From contig NZ_BONQ01000146.1 of NCBI RefSeq assembly GCF_016862795.1, forward strand, positions 1 to 43,519: a stretch of DNA of 43,519 nt. Reading direction: 5' to 3'. A program made the position numbers and the translations under genes. The notes beneath the pieces were generated by a model, which worked only from the letters and a program-made list of their open reading frames with translations, made no database searches and had not been told where the DNA came from. This document shows positions 24,751 to 33,831 of the stretch, in pieces (within the stretch, counting starts at the first letter, position 1; each line of letters begins with the position of its first letter). The stretch comes from Dactylosporangium siamense (GTDB lineage Bacteria; Actinomycetota; Actinomycetes; Mycobacteriales; Micromonosporaceae).

Positions 24751-26568
24751 ATGCCGGTATCGGTCACCATGCCCCGGTTGGGCGAGAGCGTCACTGAGGG
24801 CACCGTCACTCGCTGGTTGAAGCAGGAGGGTGACCAGGTCGAGGCCGACGAGCCGTTGCTCGAGGTCTCCACCGACAAGGTCGACACGGAGATCCCGTCC
24901 CCGGCGGCCGGCGTGCTCACGCGCATCGTCGTGCAGGAGGACGAGACCGTCGAGGTCGGCGCCGAGCTGGCCGTGATCGGCGACGCGGGCGACTCCGGTG
25001 CCGCGCCGGCCGAGGAGCCCGCCGCCGAGGAGCCCGCCGCCGAGGAGCCCGCGCCCGCCGCCGAGGAGCCCGCCGCTGCCGCCGAGGAGCCCGCGCCCGC
25101 CGCCGAGGAGGCGCCCGCCCCGGCCGCCGCGGCCTCGGGCGAGACCACGTCGCTGAAGATGCCCGCGCTGGGCGAGTCCGTGACCGAGGGCACCGTCACC
25201 CGCTGGCTCAAGCAGGTCGGCGACGCCGTCGAGGCCGACGAGCCGCTCCTGGAGGTCTCCACCGACAAGGTCGACACGGAGATCCCGTCGCCGGTCGCCG
25301 GCACGCTGCTGGAGATCAAGGTCGCCGAGGACGAGACCGTCGAGGTCGGCGCCGAGCTGGCCGTGATCGGCGCCGCCGGTGCCGCGCCGGCCGCGTCCCA
25401 GCCCGCCCCGGCCGAGCCGAAGGCCGCGCCCAAGCCCGAACCCAAGGCTGAGGCCAAGCCCGAACCCAAGCCCGAGCCAAAGCCCGAGCCGAAGCAGGCC
25501 GCGGCCCCGGCGCAGGCGGCCGCCCCGGCGCCCGCGCAGCCGGCCCAGACCAAGCCGGCCGCCGCCGCTCCGGTCGCCGCCGGTCCCGGCACCAGCGCCA
25601 GCGCCAACGGCAAGGTTGAGGGCGACGAGGCGGGATACGTCACGCCGCTGGTGCGCAAGCTCGCCACCGAGCACGGGGTCGACCTGTCGTCGCTGTCCGG
25701 CACCGGTGTCGGCGGCCGCATCCGCAAGCAGGACGTCCTCGACGCGGCCGCGAAGGCCAAGGAGGCCGCCGCCGCGAAGCAGGCCGCGCCGGCCGCGCCG
25801 GCAAAGGCCGAGACGGCCCCCGCGGCGAAGGCGTCGCCGAGCCCGCTGCGCGGCCAGACGCAGAAGCTGACCCGGATGCGTGCGCTGATCGCCCGGCGCA
25901 TGGTCGAGTCGCTGCAGGTGTCGGCGCAGCTGACCACGGTCGTCGAGGTCGACGTCACCAAGGTGGCGAAGCTGCGGGCGAGGGCCAAGCAGCAGTTCCT
26001 CGACACGCACGGCGTGAAGCTGTCGTTCCTGCCGTTCTTCGCCCTCGCGGCGGTCGAGGCGCTGCGGGTGCACCCGTCGGTGAACTCCTCGATCGACCTG
26101 GAGGCCGGCACCGTCACGTATCACGACGCCGAGCACCTCGGCATGGCCGTCGACTCCGAGAAGGGGCTCATCGTCCCGGTCATCCGCAACGCGGGCGACC
26201 TCAACCTCGGCGGCCTGGCGAAGCGGATCGCGGACGTGGCCGAGCGGACCCGGTCCAACAAGCTCAACCCGGACGACATCGCCGGCGGCACGTTCACGCT
26301 GACCAACACCGGCAGCCGCGGCGCCCTGTTCGACACGCCGATCATCAACCAGCCGCAGGTGGCGATCCTCGGCACCGGCGCCGTGGTCAAGCGGGCCGTC
26401 GTGGTCAACGACCCGGAGCTCGGCGAGATCATCGCGCCGCGCTCGATGGTCTACCTGGCGCTGTCCTACGACCACCGGATCGTGGACGGCGCCGACGCCG
26501 CCCGCTTCCTCACCACGGTCAAGGAGCGGCTCGAGGGCGGCAACTTCGAGGCCGACCTCGGCGTGTAA
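24751..26568 (+). CDS. sucB: dihydrolipoamide acyltransferase (E2) of a 2-oxoacid dehydrogenase, two lipoyl domains
   Basis: A 605-aa E2 core protein. Two near-identical lipoyl domains cover residues 2-78 and 133-208 with lipoylated Lys43 and Lys173 (STDKVDTE in both). Ala/Glu/Pro linkers follow, including repeated AEEPA units and a Pro/Lys stretch. The peripheral-subunit-binding domain is at about 295-330 ([16 protein letters not shown]). The catalytic domain ends with [10 protein letters not shown], His575 and Asp579. ATG 24751 has AAGGAG upstream. It forms a unit with lpd and depends on LipB and LipA encoded downstream. In related actinobacteria this E2 serves pyruvate and possibly 2-oxoglutarate dehydrogenase; the exact complex cannot be fixed from sequence alone. 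Confidence 0.93.
   Translation: MPVSVTMPRLGESVTEGTVTRWLKQEGDQVEADEPLLEVSTDKVDTEIPSPAAGVLTRIVVQEDETVEVGAELAVIGDAGDSGAAPAEEPAAEEPAAEEPAPAAEEPAAAAEEPAPAAEEAPAPAAAASGETTSLKMPALGESVTEGTVTRWLKQVGDAVEADEPLLEVSTDKVDTEIPSPVAGTLLEIKVAEDETVEVGAELAVIGAAGAAPAASQPAPAEPKAAPKPEPKAEAKPEPKPEPKPEPKQAAAPAQAAAPAPAQPAQTKPAAAAPVAAGPGTSASANGKVEGDEAGYVTPLVRKLATEHGVDLSSLSGTGVGGRIRKQDVLDAAAKAKEAAAAKQAAPAAPAKAETAPAAKASPSPLRGQTQKLTRMRALIARRMVESLQVSAQLTTVVEVDVTKVAKLRARAKQQFLDTHGVKLSFLPFFALAAVEALRVHPSVNSSIDLEAGTVTYHDAEHLGMAVDSEKGLIVPVIRNAGDLNLGGLAKRIADVAERTRSNKLNPDDIAGGTFTLTNTGSRGALFDTPIINQPQVAILGTGAVVKRAVVVNDPELGEIIAPRSMVYLALSYDHRIVDGADAARFLTTVKERLEGGNFEADLGV
25009..25110 (+). repeat. Ala-Glu-Glu-Pro linker repeats in sucB
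   Basis: Units of about 15 bp (GCCGCCGAGGAGCCC) encode AAEEP repeated between the two lipoyl domains. This is a flexible swinging-arm linker of the usual E2 kind. Confidence 0.8.
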
Positions 26569-26584
26569 CACCCGGATCACCCGG

Positions 26585-26613
26585 AAGGGGCGCCCCTCGG
26601 GGCGCCCCTTTCT
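26585..26613 (+). terminator. Rho-independent terminator of sucB
   Basis: AAGGGGCGCCCC (26585-26596) pairs perfectly with GGGGCGCCCCTT (26599-26610) and is followed by TCT, 17 bases after the sucB stop. The loop must open slightly at the centre. Confidence 0.8.
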
Positions 26614-26658
26614 GCGTCGAATTGTGGTAGCGGGTCGGCGACTGGGCAAGATGACCGC

Positions 26659-27558
26659 ATGCAGATCCTCATCGCGGGCGCGTCCGGGTTCCTCGGCGGG
26701 CGGCTGGTGCCGCACCTGCGCGCCGCCGGGCACGACGTCACCCAGCTGGTCCGCCGGCCCGCTCGCAACCCGGGTGAGCTGCGCTGGGACCCGGCCGGCG
26801 GGCTGCTCGACGCGACCGCCGTGGCCGGTAGGGACGCGGTGATCAACCTGGCCGGCGCCGGCGTCGGCGACCGGCGCTGGACCGCCCAGTACAAGCGGAC
26901 GCTGCGGACCAGCCGCGTCGACACCACGGCGACCCTGGCCCGGGCCATCGCGGCGGCCGGCGCCGAACGGCCCCGGGTGCTGCTCAACTCGTCCGCGGTG
27001 GGGTTCTACGGCGACACCGGCGACCGGCCCGTCGACGAGCAGTCACCCCCGGGTGAGGGGTTCCTCGCCGACCTGTGCAAGGTGTGGGAGGCCGCGACCC
27101 GCCCCGCGGAGGACGCCGGGACGAGAGTGGCGCTGCTGCGCACCGGCTTCCCCCTGGCGAAGGACGGCGGGCTGCTGAAGCCGCTGTACCTGCAGTTCAA
27201 GCTGTTCGCCGGCGGCCGGATGGGCGGCGGCACGCAGTACCTGCCGTGGATGTCGCTGCCGGACTGGCTGGCCGCCGTCACGTTCACGCTCGAGCGGGAG
27301 ATCACCGGCCCGGTGAACCTGACCGGGCCCGAGCCGGTGACCAACGCCGAGTTCTCCGCGGCCCTGGCGAAGGTGCTGCACCGGCCGAACCTGCTGCCGG
27401 TGCCGGGGTTCGCCCTGAAGGCGGCGGTCGGCGAGTTCGGCGCAGAGGCCCTGGTCAGCCAGCGGGTGCTGCCCGGGGTCCTGGTGCGCGAAGGTTTCCC
27501 GTTCGCGCACCGGACCGTCGAGGCGGCGCTTCAGCAGGCCGTGTCGGCCACGACGTAG
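26659..27558 (+). CDS. TIGR01777 family NAD(P)-binding epimerase-like protein
   Basis: A 299-aa short-chain-dehydrogenase-fold protein of the TIGR01777 (YfcH/SulA-like) group. It has the nucleotide-binding GASGFLGGRL (7-16), the family stretch NLAGAGVGDRRWT, SSAVGFYGDTGDRPVDE with the active-site Ser-Tyr region and LPWMSLPDWL. ATG 26659 is preferred over an out-of-frame ATG at 26651. The same gene follows the E2 gene in M. tuberculosis (Rv2216). Function is unknown. The 3' end overlaps the convergent esterase gene by 28 bp. Confidence 0.9.
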   Translation: MQILIAGASGFLGGRLVPHLRAAGHDVTQLVRRPARNPGELRWDPAGGLLDATAVAGRDAVINLAGAGVGDRRWTAQYKRTLRTSRVDTTATLARAIAAAGAERPRVLLNSSAVGFYGDTGDRPVDEQSPPGEGFLADLCKVWEAATRPAEDAGTRVALLRTGFPLAKDGGLLKPLYLQFKLFAGGRMGGGTQYLPWMSLPDWLAAVTFTLEREITGPVNLTGPEPVTNAEFSAALAKVLHRPNLLPVPGFALKAAVGEFGAEALVSQRVLPGVLVREGFPFAHRTVEAALQQAVSATT

Positions 27559-28727
27559 TAGTTCGCGCCGGTCTGCTGCAGGCCGTGCGTGGTGAACACG
27601 TTGTAGAGGCCCATCGCCTGGTTGGAGCCGTTCGCGTAGACGTAGCCGCCGCTCTGGTGCGCCCGGCCGGCGGTGACGTGCGCGTAGTTCGACGCCCGGA
27701 CGCACGGACCGGCGGTGGGTGTCGGGCTCGGCGACGCGGTCGGGGAACCGGTGGGCGTCACCACGCCGCCGTTCAGACCCCAGTCCAGGGCCTGGTAGTA
27801 CGACGAGCAGATGGTGTCCTTGTAGTACGTGCCGGCGGTGCCGCACTGTTCGGTGGCGGAGCCGGGGTCGACCGGCGTGGCGTGCGTCATGCCCGACACC
27901 AGGTACACCTTGACCTTGTCGCCGTAGTTCGCCAGGGACGTCCCGCCGGGCAGCGACGACGTGGCGGTCGGGGTCTGGGACACGCCGAGCACGTTGGTCC
28001 ACTGGTCCCGCAGCTCGGTCGCGTTGGCCGGGGCGACGGTGGTGTCCGACGTGCCGTGCCAGATCGACACCCGGGGGCGGGTGCCGCTGTAGCCGCTGTA
28101 CGCGGAGCGGACCAGGTCACCCCAGGCCGCGGGGGTCTTGTCGACGCCCGGGTTCATGCAGCTGAAGGCGCTCGTGGTCGAGGTCGCGCAGCGGTACGGC
28201 AGGCCCGCCATGATCGCGCCGCCGGCGAACACGTCCGGATACGTGGCGAGCATCACGGCGGTCATGGCGGCACCGGCGGACAGGCCCGTCACGTACACCC
28301 GGCCGCGGTCGACCTGGTAGTTGGTGGCGGCGTAGTCCACCATCTGCTTCACCGACAGTGCCTCGCCGGCACCGCGGGCCGTGTCGCCGGTCTCGAACCA
28401 GTTGAAGCAGCTGGAGCTGTTGTTGGCGGACTTCTGCTCCGGCAGGACGAGGGCGAAGCGCCACAGGTCGGCGTACTTGCGCCAGCCCGCGTTGGTGAAG
28501 TAGTCGGTCGCGTTCTGGGTGCAGCCGTGCATGGCGACGACCAGCGGCGCGTTGGCCGGCAGCCCGTCCGGGCGGTAGCTGTACATGGTGAGGTTGCCGG
28601 GGTTCGAACCGAAGCTGGACACGGTGGTCAGCGACGCGGCATAGGCGGGCGTGGACACGACGGTCAGGCCGACGGCGGTCGCGAACACGGCGATCGCGGG
28701 CAGGATGAAGCGCAACCAACGGGGCAT
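27531..28727 (-). CDS. secreted PHB-depolymerase-family esterase with extra C-terminal domain
   Basis: A 398-aa secreted serine esterase. Residues 1-31 are a signal peptide (MPRWLRFILPAIAVFATA to TPAYA). The alpha/beta-hydrolase domain has Ser150 in GLSAGAA, a candidate Asp228 in HGTSDTTV and His282 in GMTHATPVD; MHGCTQNATDY is the oxyanion region typical of PHB depolymerase and feruloyl-esterase-like proteins. A Pro/Thr/Ser linker (323-340) joins a 58-residue C-terminal domain (CVRASNYAHVTAGRAHQSGGY) bounded by cysteines, probably a substrate-binding or surface module. The substrate may be polyhydroxybutyrate or a plant-type ester. It is not part of the mycobacterial synteny and looks like an insertion. 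Confidence 0.88.
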   Translation of the reverse strand: MPRWLRFILPAIAVFATAVGLTVVSTPAYAASLTTVSSFGSNPGNLTMYSYRPDGLPANAPLVVAMHGCTQNATDYFTNAGWRKYADLWRFALVLPEQKSANNSSSCFNWFETGDTARGAGEALSVKQMVDYAATNYQVDRGRVYVTGLSAGAAMTAVMLATYPDVFAGGAIMAGLPYRCATSTTSAFSCMNPGVDKTPAAWGDLVRSAYSGYSGTRPRVSIWHGTSDTTVAPANATELRDQWTNVLGVSQTPTATSSLPGGTSLANYGDKVKVYLVSGMTHATPVDPGSATEQCGTAGTYYKDTICSSYYQALDWGLNGGVVTPTGSPTASPSPTPTAGPCVRASNYAHVTAGRAHQSGGYVYANGSNQAMGLYNVFTTHGLQQTGANYYVVADTAC

Positions 28728-28807
28728 GGCGGTGCCCTTTCCTCTCGGGGGATGCCCACGCTAGGTGTGACGCTTCACGCACCACTATGTCCCTTGTCCA
28801 CACATTC

Positions 28808-28834
28808 TTGACCCCGCTGCGTGAGGGTTAGGCT
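28808..28834 (+). promoter_or_regulatory. probable lipB promoter
   Basis: TTGACC (28808-28813) and TAGGCT (28829-28834) are 15 bp apart, and the -10 box ends five bases before the GTG at 28840. This suggests a leaderless lipB message. Confidence 0.45.
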
Positions 28835-28839
28835 GAGGC

Positions 28840-29472
28840 GTGACCAGCATTCTGGGTTTTGAGGTGAAGCGGGCCGGCCTCGTCGACTACGAGACGGCCC
28901 TGGCTGAGCAGCGGCGGATCCACGAGGCCGTCGCGGACGGCACGGCGCCTGACACGGTGTTGCTGCTGGAGCACCCGAGCGTCTACACCGCCGGCAAGCG
29001 GACCGAGCCGGCGGACCGGCCGTTCGACGGCACCCCGGTCGTCGACGTCGACCGCGGCGGCAAGATCACCTGGCACGGCCCGGGGCAGCTGGTCGGCTAC
29101 CCCATCGTCAAGCTGCCCGAGCCGATCGACGTGGTGGCCTACGTGCGTCGCATGGAGCAGGTCCTGATCGACGTGTGCGCCGAGTTCGGCCTGGCCACGG
29201 TGCGGGTCGAGGGACGCAGCGGGGTGTGGGTCGCCGCCGACGAGCGGGGCCCGGACCGCAAGGTCGCCGCGATCGGCATCCGGGTCGCCCGGGGCGTGAC
29301 GCTGCACGGGTTCGCCATCAACGCCGACTGTGACCTGTCCCGCTACGACATCTTCGTCCCGTGCGGCATCCGCGACGCGGGCGTGACGTCACTGGCCGCG
29401 GAGCTGGGCCGCGACGTGACCGTCGAGGAGCTCCTGCCCGTGGTCGAGCGGCACCTCAAGACCCTGTACTGA
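28840..29472 (+). CDS. lipB: octanoyltransferase
   Basis: A 210-aa enzyme that moves octanoyl from acyl carrier protein to lipoyl domains. Motifs are [17 protein letters not shown] (72-88), Lys141 in [10 protein letters not shown] and the acyl-thioester Cys175 in FVPCGI, giving the Cys/Lys dyad. GTG 28840 is preceded by a promoter-like TTGACC/TAGGCT and no Shine-Dalgarno. LipA, encoded at 30129, completes lipoate on SucB and the glycine cleavage H-protein. The 3' end overlaps the convergent gene by 17 bp. Confidence 0.95.
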   Translation: MTSILGFEVKRAGLVDYETALAEQRRIHEAVADGTAPDTVLLLEHPSVYTAGKRTEPADRPFDGTPVVDVDRGGKITWHGPGQLVGYPIVKLPEPIDVVAYVRRMEQVLIDVCAEFGLATVRVEGRSGVWVAADERGPDRKVAAIGIRVARGVTLHGFAINADCDLSRYDIFVPCGIRDAGVTSLAAELGRDVTVEELLPVVERHLKTLY

Positions 29473-30028
29473 CCCGGTAGGCGACGACCGGGATCAGCTC
29501 CGGGTCGACGTCGTCGAGGCGGTCGTGCCCGGCGCGGCTGAAGCCGATCAACGCCTGGAGCGCCCGGTCGCCGAGCTCGGCCGGGCGGTCCGCCGTCTCG
29601 AACGGCAGCGGCTCGCCGAGGTCCTCCAGGACACCGGGGTTGGCGCAGACGCTCAGCGACCGCAGCAGCGCGCCGTCGCGCCACACGCCGAACGCGCACC
29701 ACTCGGCGTCGCCGTGCGCGGCGTGCAGCAGCACCTGCCGGCGGCCGGTGGCCGCGAGCACCGCCGGGTGCAGCTCGGAGGGCCGCTGCGGCGTGAGCGT
29801 CCAGCTGCACACCAGGTCCAGGCCGGCGAAGCAGCCGACGTACACCACGTGCTGCGGCGGGTTGAGCGCGTCGGCGAGCAGCTCGTCGCCGATCTCCCGC
29901 ACGGCCGCGCCCGGGAAGAGCCGTCCGGCGAGCACCCGGGTCGCGGGCTTGTCCAGCACGGGACAGGCCCGCAGGACATCGATGGGATTACCGTCGGACC
30001 AGACCACCAACGTGTCGTTGAACGCCAC
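29456..30028 (-). CDS. hypothetical protein, possibly DUF6928-type
   Basis: A 190-aa soluble protein. It begins [26 protein letters not shown] and contains [12 protein letters not shown] and [17 protein letters not shown]. The start [10 protein letters not shown] and RLFPG pattern reminds me of DUF6928 proteins of actinomycetes, which have no known function; this match is tentative. GTG 30028 is chosen because the protein-like part begins there and the upstream frame runs into the lipA promoter. It lies between lipB and lipA on the opposite strand, which is not so in M. tuberculosis, so it appears inserted there. Confidence 0.65.
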   Translation of the reverse strand: MAFNDTLVVWSDGNPIDVLRACPVLDKPATRVLAGRLFPGAAVREIGDELLADALNPPQHVVYVGCFAGLDLVCSWTLTPQRPSELHPAVLAATGRRQVLLHAAHGDAEWCAFGVWRDGALLRSLSVCANPGVLEDLGEPLPFETADRPAELGDRALQALIGFSRAGHDRLDDVDPELIPVVAYRVSTGS

Positions 30029-30115
30029 AGTTGCGTCATTGCCAGGCGCCCGGACGGGGAAACCTCGCAGACGTGACGTCAATCGCGTTCCCGGCGGCTG
30101 GGCAGGCCTCGGGCG

Positions 30116-30121
30116 TAGGCT
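30116..30121 (+). promoter_or_regulatory. -10 box of a probable leaderless lipA promoter
   Basis: TAGGCT ends seven bases before the GTG at 30129, with no Shine-Dalgarno sequence between. The same hexamer precedes lipB. Confidence 0.5.
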
Positions 30122-30128
30122 TTCCCGT

Positions 30129-31064
30129 GTGACCGCCGTTGTTCCGGAAGGCCGTCGTCTGCTGCGCATCGAAGCGCGTAACGCGGAGACGCCGATTGAG
30201 CGCAAGCCGCCGTGGATCAAGGTCTCCGCGAAGATGGGGCCTGAATACACGCACCTGCGAGGCCTCGTGCAACGCGAGGGCCTCCACACAGTGTGCCAGG
30301 AGGCCGGCTGTCCCAACATCTACGAGTGCTGGGAAGACCGCGAGGCGACGTTCCTCATCGGCGGCGACCAGTGCACCCGGCGGTGCGACTTCTGCCAGAT
30401 CGACACCGGCAAGCCGGCCGAGTTCGACGCCGACGAGCCGCGCCGGGTCGCGGAGTCGGTGGCGACGATGGGCCTGCGCTACGCGACGGTGACCGGGGTC
30501 GCCCGCGACGACCTGCCCGACGGCGGTGCCTGGCTCTACGCGGAGACCGTCCGGCAGATCCACGGCCTGGTCGACGGCTGCGGCGTGGAGCTGCTCATCC
30601 CCGACTTCAACGGCGAGCCGAAGCTGCTCGCCGAGGTCTTCGAGGCACGGCCCGAGGTCCTGGCGCACAACGTGGAGACGGTGCCGCGGATCTTCAAGCG
30701 GATCCGTCCCGCGTTCCGCTACGAGCGCTCCCTCGACGTGATCACCCAGGCCCGCACGGCCGGCCTGGTCACGAAGTCCAACCTGATCCTGGGCATGGGC
30801 GAGGAGCGTGCCGAGGTCTCCCAGGCGCTGCGCGACCTGCACGAGGCGGGCTGCGAGCTGGTGACCGTCACGCAGTATCTGCGCCCGACGCCGCGGCACC
30901 ACCCGGTGGAGCGCTGGGTGAAGCCGGAGGAGTTCGTCGAGCTGGCGCAGGAGGCCGAGCAGATCGGCTTCGCCGGCGTGCTCAGCGGGCCTCTGGTGCG
31001 CTCGTCGTACCGGGCGGGCCGGCTCTACCGTCAGGCCCTGGACAGCCGGGCGCTGAAGGCGTGA
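30129..31064 (+). CDS. lipA: lipoyl synthase
   Basis: A 311-aa radical SAM enzyme that inserts two sulfurs into protein-bound octanoyl groups. The auxiliary cluster ligands are Cys56, Cys61 and Cys67 ([12 protein letters not shown]), the SAM cluster ligands Cys82, Cys86 and Cys89 (CTRRCDFC), and the C-terminal RSSYRAG supplies the final Ser ligand. GTG 30129 is set by the family N-terminus and a -10 box seven bases upstream. DUF4191 follows 24 bp later, a conserved actinobacterial pairing. It works after LipB on the same protein substrates. Confidence 0.96.
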   Translation: MTAVVPEGRRLLRIEARNAETPIERKPPWIKVSAKMGPEYTHLRGLVQREGLHTVCQEAGCPNIYECWEDREATFLIGGDQCTRRCDFCQIDTGKPAEFDADEPRRVAESVATMGLRYATVTGVARDDLPDGGAWLYAETVRQIHGLVDGCGVELLIPDFNGEPKLLAEVFEARPEVLAHNVETVPRIFKRIRPAFRYERSLDVITQARTAGLVTKSNLILGMGEERAEVSQALRDLHEAGCELVTVTQYLRPTPRHHPVERWVKPEEFVELAQEAEQIGFAGVLSGPLVRSSYRAGRLYRQALDSRALKA

Positions 31065-31067
31065 GGA

Positions 31068-31087
31068 CCTCCCACTAGAGTGGGAGG
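31068..31087. promoter_or_regulatory. perfect palindrome holding both a -10 box and the Shine-Dalgarno of the DUF4191 gene
   Basis: CCTCCCACT (31068-31076) and AGTGGGAGG (31079-31087) are perfect reverse complements two bases apart, ending one base before the ATG at 31089. TAGAGT (31076-31081) is a -10 candidate seven bases before the ATG, and GGGAGG (31082-31087) is a Shine-Dalgarno candidate. The palindrome could be an operator or a translation-blocking hairpin. Confidence 0.6.
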
Positions 31088-31088
31088 T

Positions 31089-31787
31089 ATGGCAAAGGCC
31101 CAGGAGCCGGAGAAGGTCTCCTTCTTCACTCGGCTCAAGCAGATCGGCATGGTGTTCTCCTTCACCGCCAAGCGCGACAAGCTGTTCGTCCCGCTTGTCC
31201 TGGTGGTGATCCTCGTGCCGCTCATCGCCGTCGGCGTCGCCGTCGCGCTGGGCGTGTCCTGGGTGTGGGCGCCGATCGGGGTCCTGGCCGCACTGCTGGG
31301 CACGGTCATCGTGCTCAACCTGCGCTCGCAGAAGGCCATGATGCGCGAGGCCGAGGGGCAGCCCGGCGCGGCCGCCTCCATCATCGAGAACATGCGCGGC
31401 GACTGGCGGGTCACCCCGGCCATCGTCTCCACGACGCAGTTCGACATGGTGCACCTGGTCATCGGCCGGCCCGGCGTGATCCTGCTCGGCGAGGGCAACC
31501 CGACCCGGGTCCGCGGCCTGATCAACCAGGAGCGCCGCCGCCTGGTGAAGGTCATCGGCAACGCCGACCTGCGCGACTTCGTGATCGGCAACGAGGAGGG
31601 CCAGCTGCCGCTCGCGAAGCTGCGCAACACGCTCGTCCGGCTGCCGCGCACGATCACCGGCAAGGACGTCAACGCGCTCGACAAGCGGCTCACCGCCCTG
31701 TCGGCGCGGCCGCAGATGCCCCGCGGCGCGATGCCCAAGAACATGAAGCCGCCGAAGGGCGCGTTCAAGGCGATGCGCGGGCGCTGA
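31089..31787 (+). CDS. DUF4191 membrane protein
   Basis: A 232-aa protein with a short cytoplasmic N-terminus, two adjacent transmembrane helices (about 35-56 and 60-78) and a long soluble C-terminal part containing EGQPGAAASIIENMRGDWRV and GRPGVILLGEGNPTRVRGL. This is the DUF4191 layout; Rv2219 is the syntenic homologue just after lipA. Function is unknown. ATG 31089 is clear. Expression may be separate from lipA because of the palindromic start region. The C-terminus is Lys/Met/Pro rich. Confidence 0.9.
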   Translation: MAKAQEPEKVSFFTRLKQIGMVFSFTAKRDKLFVPLVLVVILVPLIAVGVAVALGVSWVWAPIGVLAALLGTVIVLNLRSQKAMMREAEGQPGAAASIIENMRGDWRVTPAIVSTTQFDMVHLVIGRPGVILLGEGNPTRVRGLINQERRRLVKVIGNADLRDFVIGNEEGQLPLAKLRNTLVRLPRTITGKDVNALDKRLTALSARPQMPRGAMPKNMKPPKGAFKAMRGR

Positions 31788-31795
31788 GCCCGCCC

Positions 31796-32161
31796 CTACG
31801 AGGCCGCCGGTGCCGTGGTCACGACCCACGAGCCGGCGGCTTTGTCGTGCCACCCGCGGCCGTCCTTGTCCATGATCAGCGCCGGTACGGCCAGCAGCAG
31901 CAACGCACCCCGCAGGATGGCCCTGGGCACGCCGATCGGCCCGCCTGTGGCCATTGACACACACCGGATGCTGAAGATGCGCATCCCGAGGGTCTGGGCG
32001 AAAAAGCCGACGAACAGCCCGTACACCACCAGCAGGAGGCCGGGCGCGAGCCATGGCGCCTCCACCGGATCGGCGAACGCCCTGCTGATGAGCAGGCACA
32101 GCAGCCAGTCGACGAGCAGCGCACCGAACCGTCTGGACAGCGATGCCGCGGTGAGTTCCAC
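31796..32161 (-). CDS. RDD family membrane protein
   Basis: A 121-aa membrane protein with about three hydrophobic segments. It carries the family hallmarks: SLSRRFGALLVDWLL with the Arg-Asp pair near the first helix, AQTLGMRIFSIRCV and the DGRGWHDKAAGSWVV end. RDD proteins are possible transporters or channels with unclear substrates. GTG 32161 opens the conserved region. It is convergent with DUF4191 and divergent from glnA1, the same arrangement as Rv2219A in M. tuberculosis. Confidence 0.9.
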   Translation of the reverse strand: MELTAASLSRRFGALLVDWLLCLLISRAFADPVEAPWLAPGLLLVVYGLFVGFFAQTLGMRIFSIRCVSMATGGPIGVPRAILRGALLLLAVPALIMDKDGRGWHDKAAGSWVVTTAPAAS

Positions 32162-32218
32162 GGCGGGTCAGCCTACCGGCCGACCACACCTCGGTGATCT
32201 GGCCGGACTGGTGGCGCC

Positions 32219-32245
32219 GAAACACAGTGGAAACAATCGAGACAT
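32219..32245 (+). promoter_or_regulatory. GlnR-like half-sites upstream of glnA1
   Basis: GAAAC at 32219-32223 and 32230-32234 and a weaker GACAT at 32241-32245 repeat with the 11-bp spacing of GlnR boxes (gTnAc-n6-GaAAc). GlnR is the usual OmpR-type activator of glnA in actinomycetes. No clear gTnAc half-site accompanies them. Confidence 0.4.
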
Positions 32246-32342
32246 GCCCGGGCAATCGCACAGTTCTACGGTCGCGACCAACCAGCCACCTTCACACTGA
32301 AGTGATCACCACGACTGGCATTGCCTGCGACCTGGAGGACGA

Positions 32343-33767
32343 GTGTTCGCCAATTCTGACGAGCTGCTGCGATACGTGAAGGACGAGGGCGTCCGCTTCG
32401 TCGACGTTCGCTTCTGTGACCTGCCGGGCGTCATGCAGCACTTCAATGTCCCCGCCGAGTCGTTCGACGAGAGCGTGTTCACCGACGGCCTCGCCTTCGA
32501 CGGTTCGTCCATCCGTGGCTTCCAGGCGATCCACGAGTCGGACATGATGCTGCTGCCCGACGTGACGTCGGCGTTCATCGACCCGTTCCGGATCGAGAAG
32601 ACCCTCGCGCTCAACTTCTTCATCCACGACCCGTTCACGCGTGAGGCCTACTCCCGTGACCCGCGCAACGTGGCGAAGAAGGCCGAGGCGTACCTCGCGT
32701 CGAGCGGCATCGCCGACACCGCCTACTTCGGTCCCGAGGCCGAGTTCTACATCTTCGACTCGATCCGGCACGAGACGTCGGCCAACCAGGCCTACTACTA
32801 CATCGACTCGGTCGAGGGCTGGTGGAACTCCGGCAAGGACGAGCCGGGCGGCAACCGCGGCTACAAGACCGCCTACAAGGGTGGCTACTTCCCGGTCCCG
32901 CCGGTCGACCACTACGCCGACCTGCGTGACCAGATCGTCCAGCGCCTGATCGGCGCCGGCTTCATCGTGGAGCGCTCGCACCACGAGGTCGGCACCGCCG
33001 GCCAGGCCGAGATCAACTACCGGTTCGGCACCCTGCTGCAGTCCGGCGACCAGCTGCAGCTCTTCAAGTACATCGTGAAGAACGTCGCCTGGCACGCCGG
33101 CAAGACCGCGACCTTCATGCCGAAGCCGCTCTTCGGCGACAACGGCTCCGGCATGCACACCCACCAGTCCCTCTGGCTGGGTGGCGAGCCGCTGTTCTAC
33201 GACGAGGCCGGCTACGGCGGCCTGTCCGACACGGCCCGCTGGTACATCGGCGGCCTGCTGCACCACGCGCCCTCGCTGCTGGCCTTCACCAACCCGACGG
33301 TGAACTCCTACCGCCGCCTGGTCCCCGGCTACGAGGCCCCGGTCAACCTGGTCTACTCGCAGCGCAACCGGTCCGCCTGCACCCGTATCCCGGTGACGGG
33401 CACCAACGCCAAGGCCAAGCGCGTCGAGTTCCGCGTGCCGGACCCGTCGGCCAACGTCTACCTGGCCTTCGCCTCCATGCTGATGGCCGGCCTGGACGGC
33501 ATCAAGAACAAGATCGAGCCCCCGGCGCCGATCGACAAGGACCTCTACGACCTTCCGCCGGAGGAGGTCGCCAACGTCAAGCAGGTCCCCGGCTCGCTCG
33601 ACGAGGTCCTCAACTCCCTCGAAGGCGACCACGGCTTCCTCCTCGAGGGCGGCGTGTTCACCCAGGACCTGATCGACACCTGGATCTCCTACAAGCGCAC
33701 CAACGAGGTCGACCCGGTGCGCCTGCGCCCGACCCCGCACGAGTTCGCCATGTACTACGACGTGTGA
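32343..33767 (+). CDS. glnA: glutamine synthetase, type I
   Basis: A 474-aa dodecameric enzyme, the main route of ammonium assimilation (glutamate plus ammonia plus ATP to glutamine). Signatures are [17 protein letters not shown], the ATP-site [29 protein letters not shown] and Tyr402 in DLYDLPPEE, the residue adenylylated by GlnE. GTG 32343 has TGGAGG upstream. It is the class I-beta type with the regulatory tyrosine. The glnE gene lies 0.6 kb downstream on the other strand, matching Rv2220-Rv2221c. Transcript end is a strong 17-bp hairpin. Confidence 0.96.
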   Translation: MFANSDELLRYVKDEGVRFVDVRFCDLPGVMQHFNVPAESFDESVFTDGLAFDGSSIRGFQAIHESDMMLLPDVTSAFIDPFRIEKTLALNFFIHDPFTREAYSRDPRNVAKKAEAYLASSGIADTAYFGPEAEFYIFDSIRHETSANQAYYYIDSVEGWWNSGKDEPGGNRGYKTAYKGGYFPVPPVDHYADLRDQIVQRLIGAGFIVERSHHEVGTAGQAEINYRFGTLLQSGDQLQLFKYIVKNVAWHAGKTATFMPKPLFGDNGSGMHTHQSLWLGGEPLFYDEAGYGGLSDTARWYIGGLLHHAPSLLAFTNPTVNSYRRLVPGYEAPVNLVYSQRNRSACTRIPVTGTNAKAKRVEFRVPDPSANVYLAFASMLMAGLDGIKNKIEPPAPIDKDLYDLPPEEVANVKQVPGSLDEVLNSLEGDHGFLLEGGVFTQDLIDTWISYKRTNEVDPVRLRPTPHEFAMYYDV

Positions 33768-33778
33768 TCTGACCTGTT

Positions 33779-33817
33779 GGCAACGGCGGCCGCTTGCTCC
33801 AAGCGGCCGCCGTTGCC
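33779..33817 (+). terminator. terminator hairpin of glnA1
   Basis: A perfect 17-bp stem (33779-33795 with 33801-33817) surrounds the loop GCTCC, 12 bases after the stop. Only a weak T content follows (GTGTGTAC). A second palindrome, copy 2 of the dispersed element, starts 15 bases later. Confidence 0.8.
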
Positions 33818-33831
33818 GTGTGTACGCCCCA

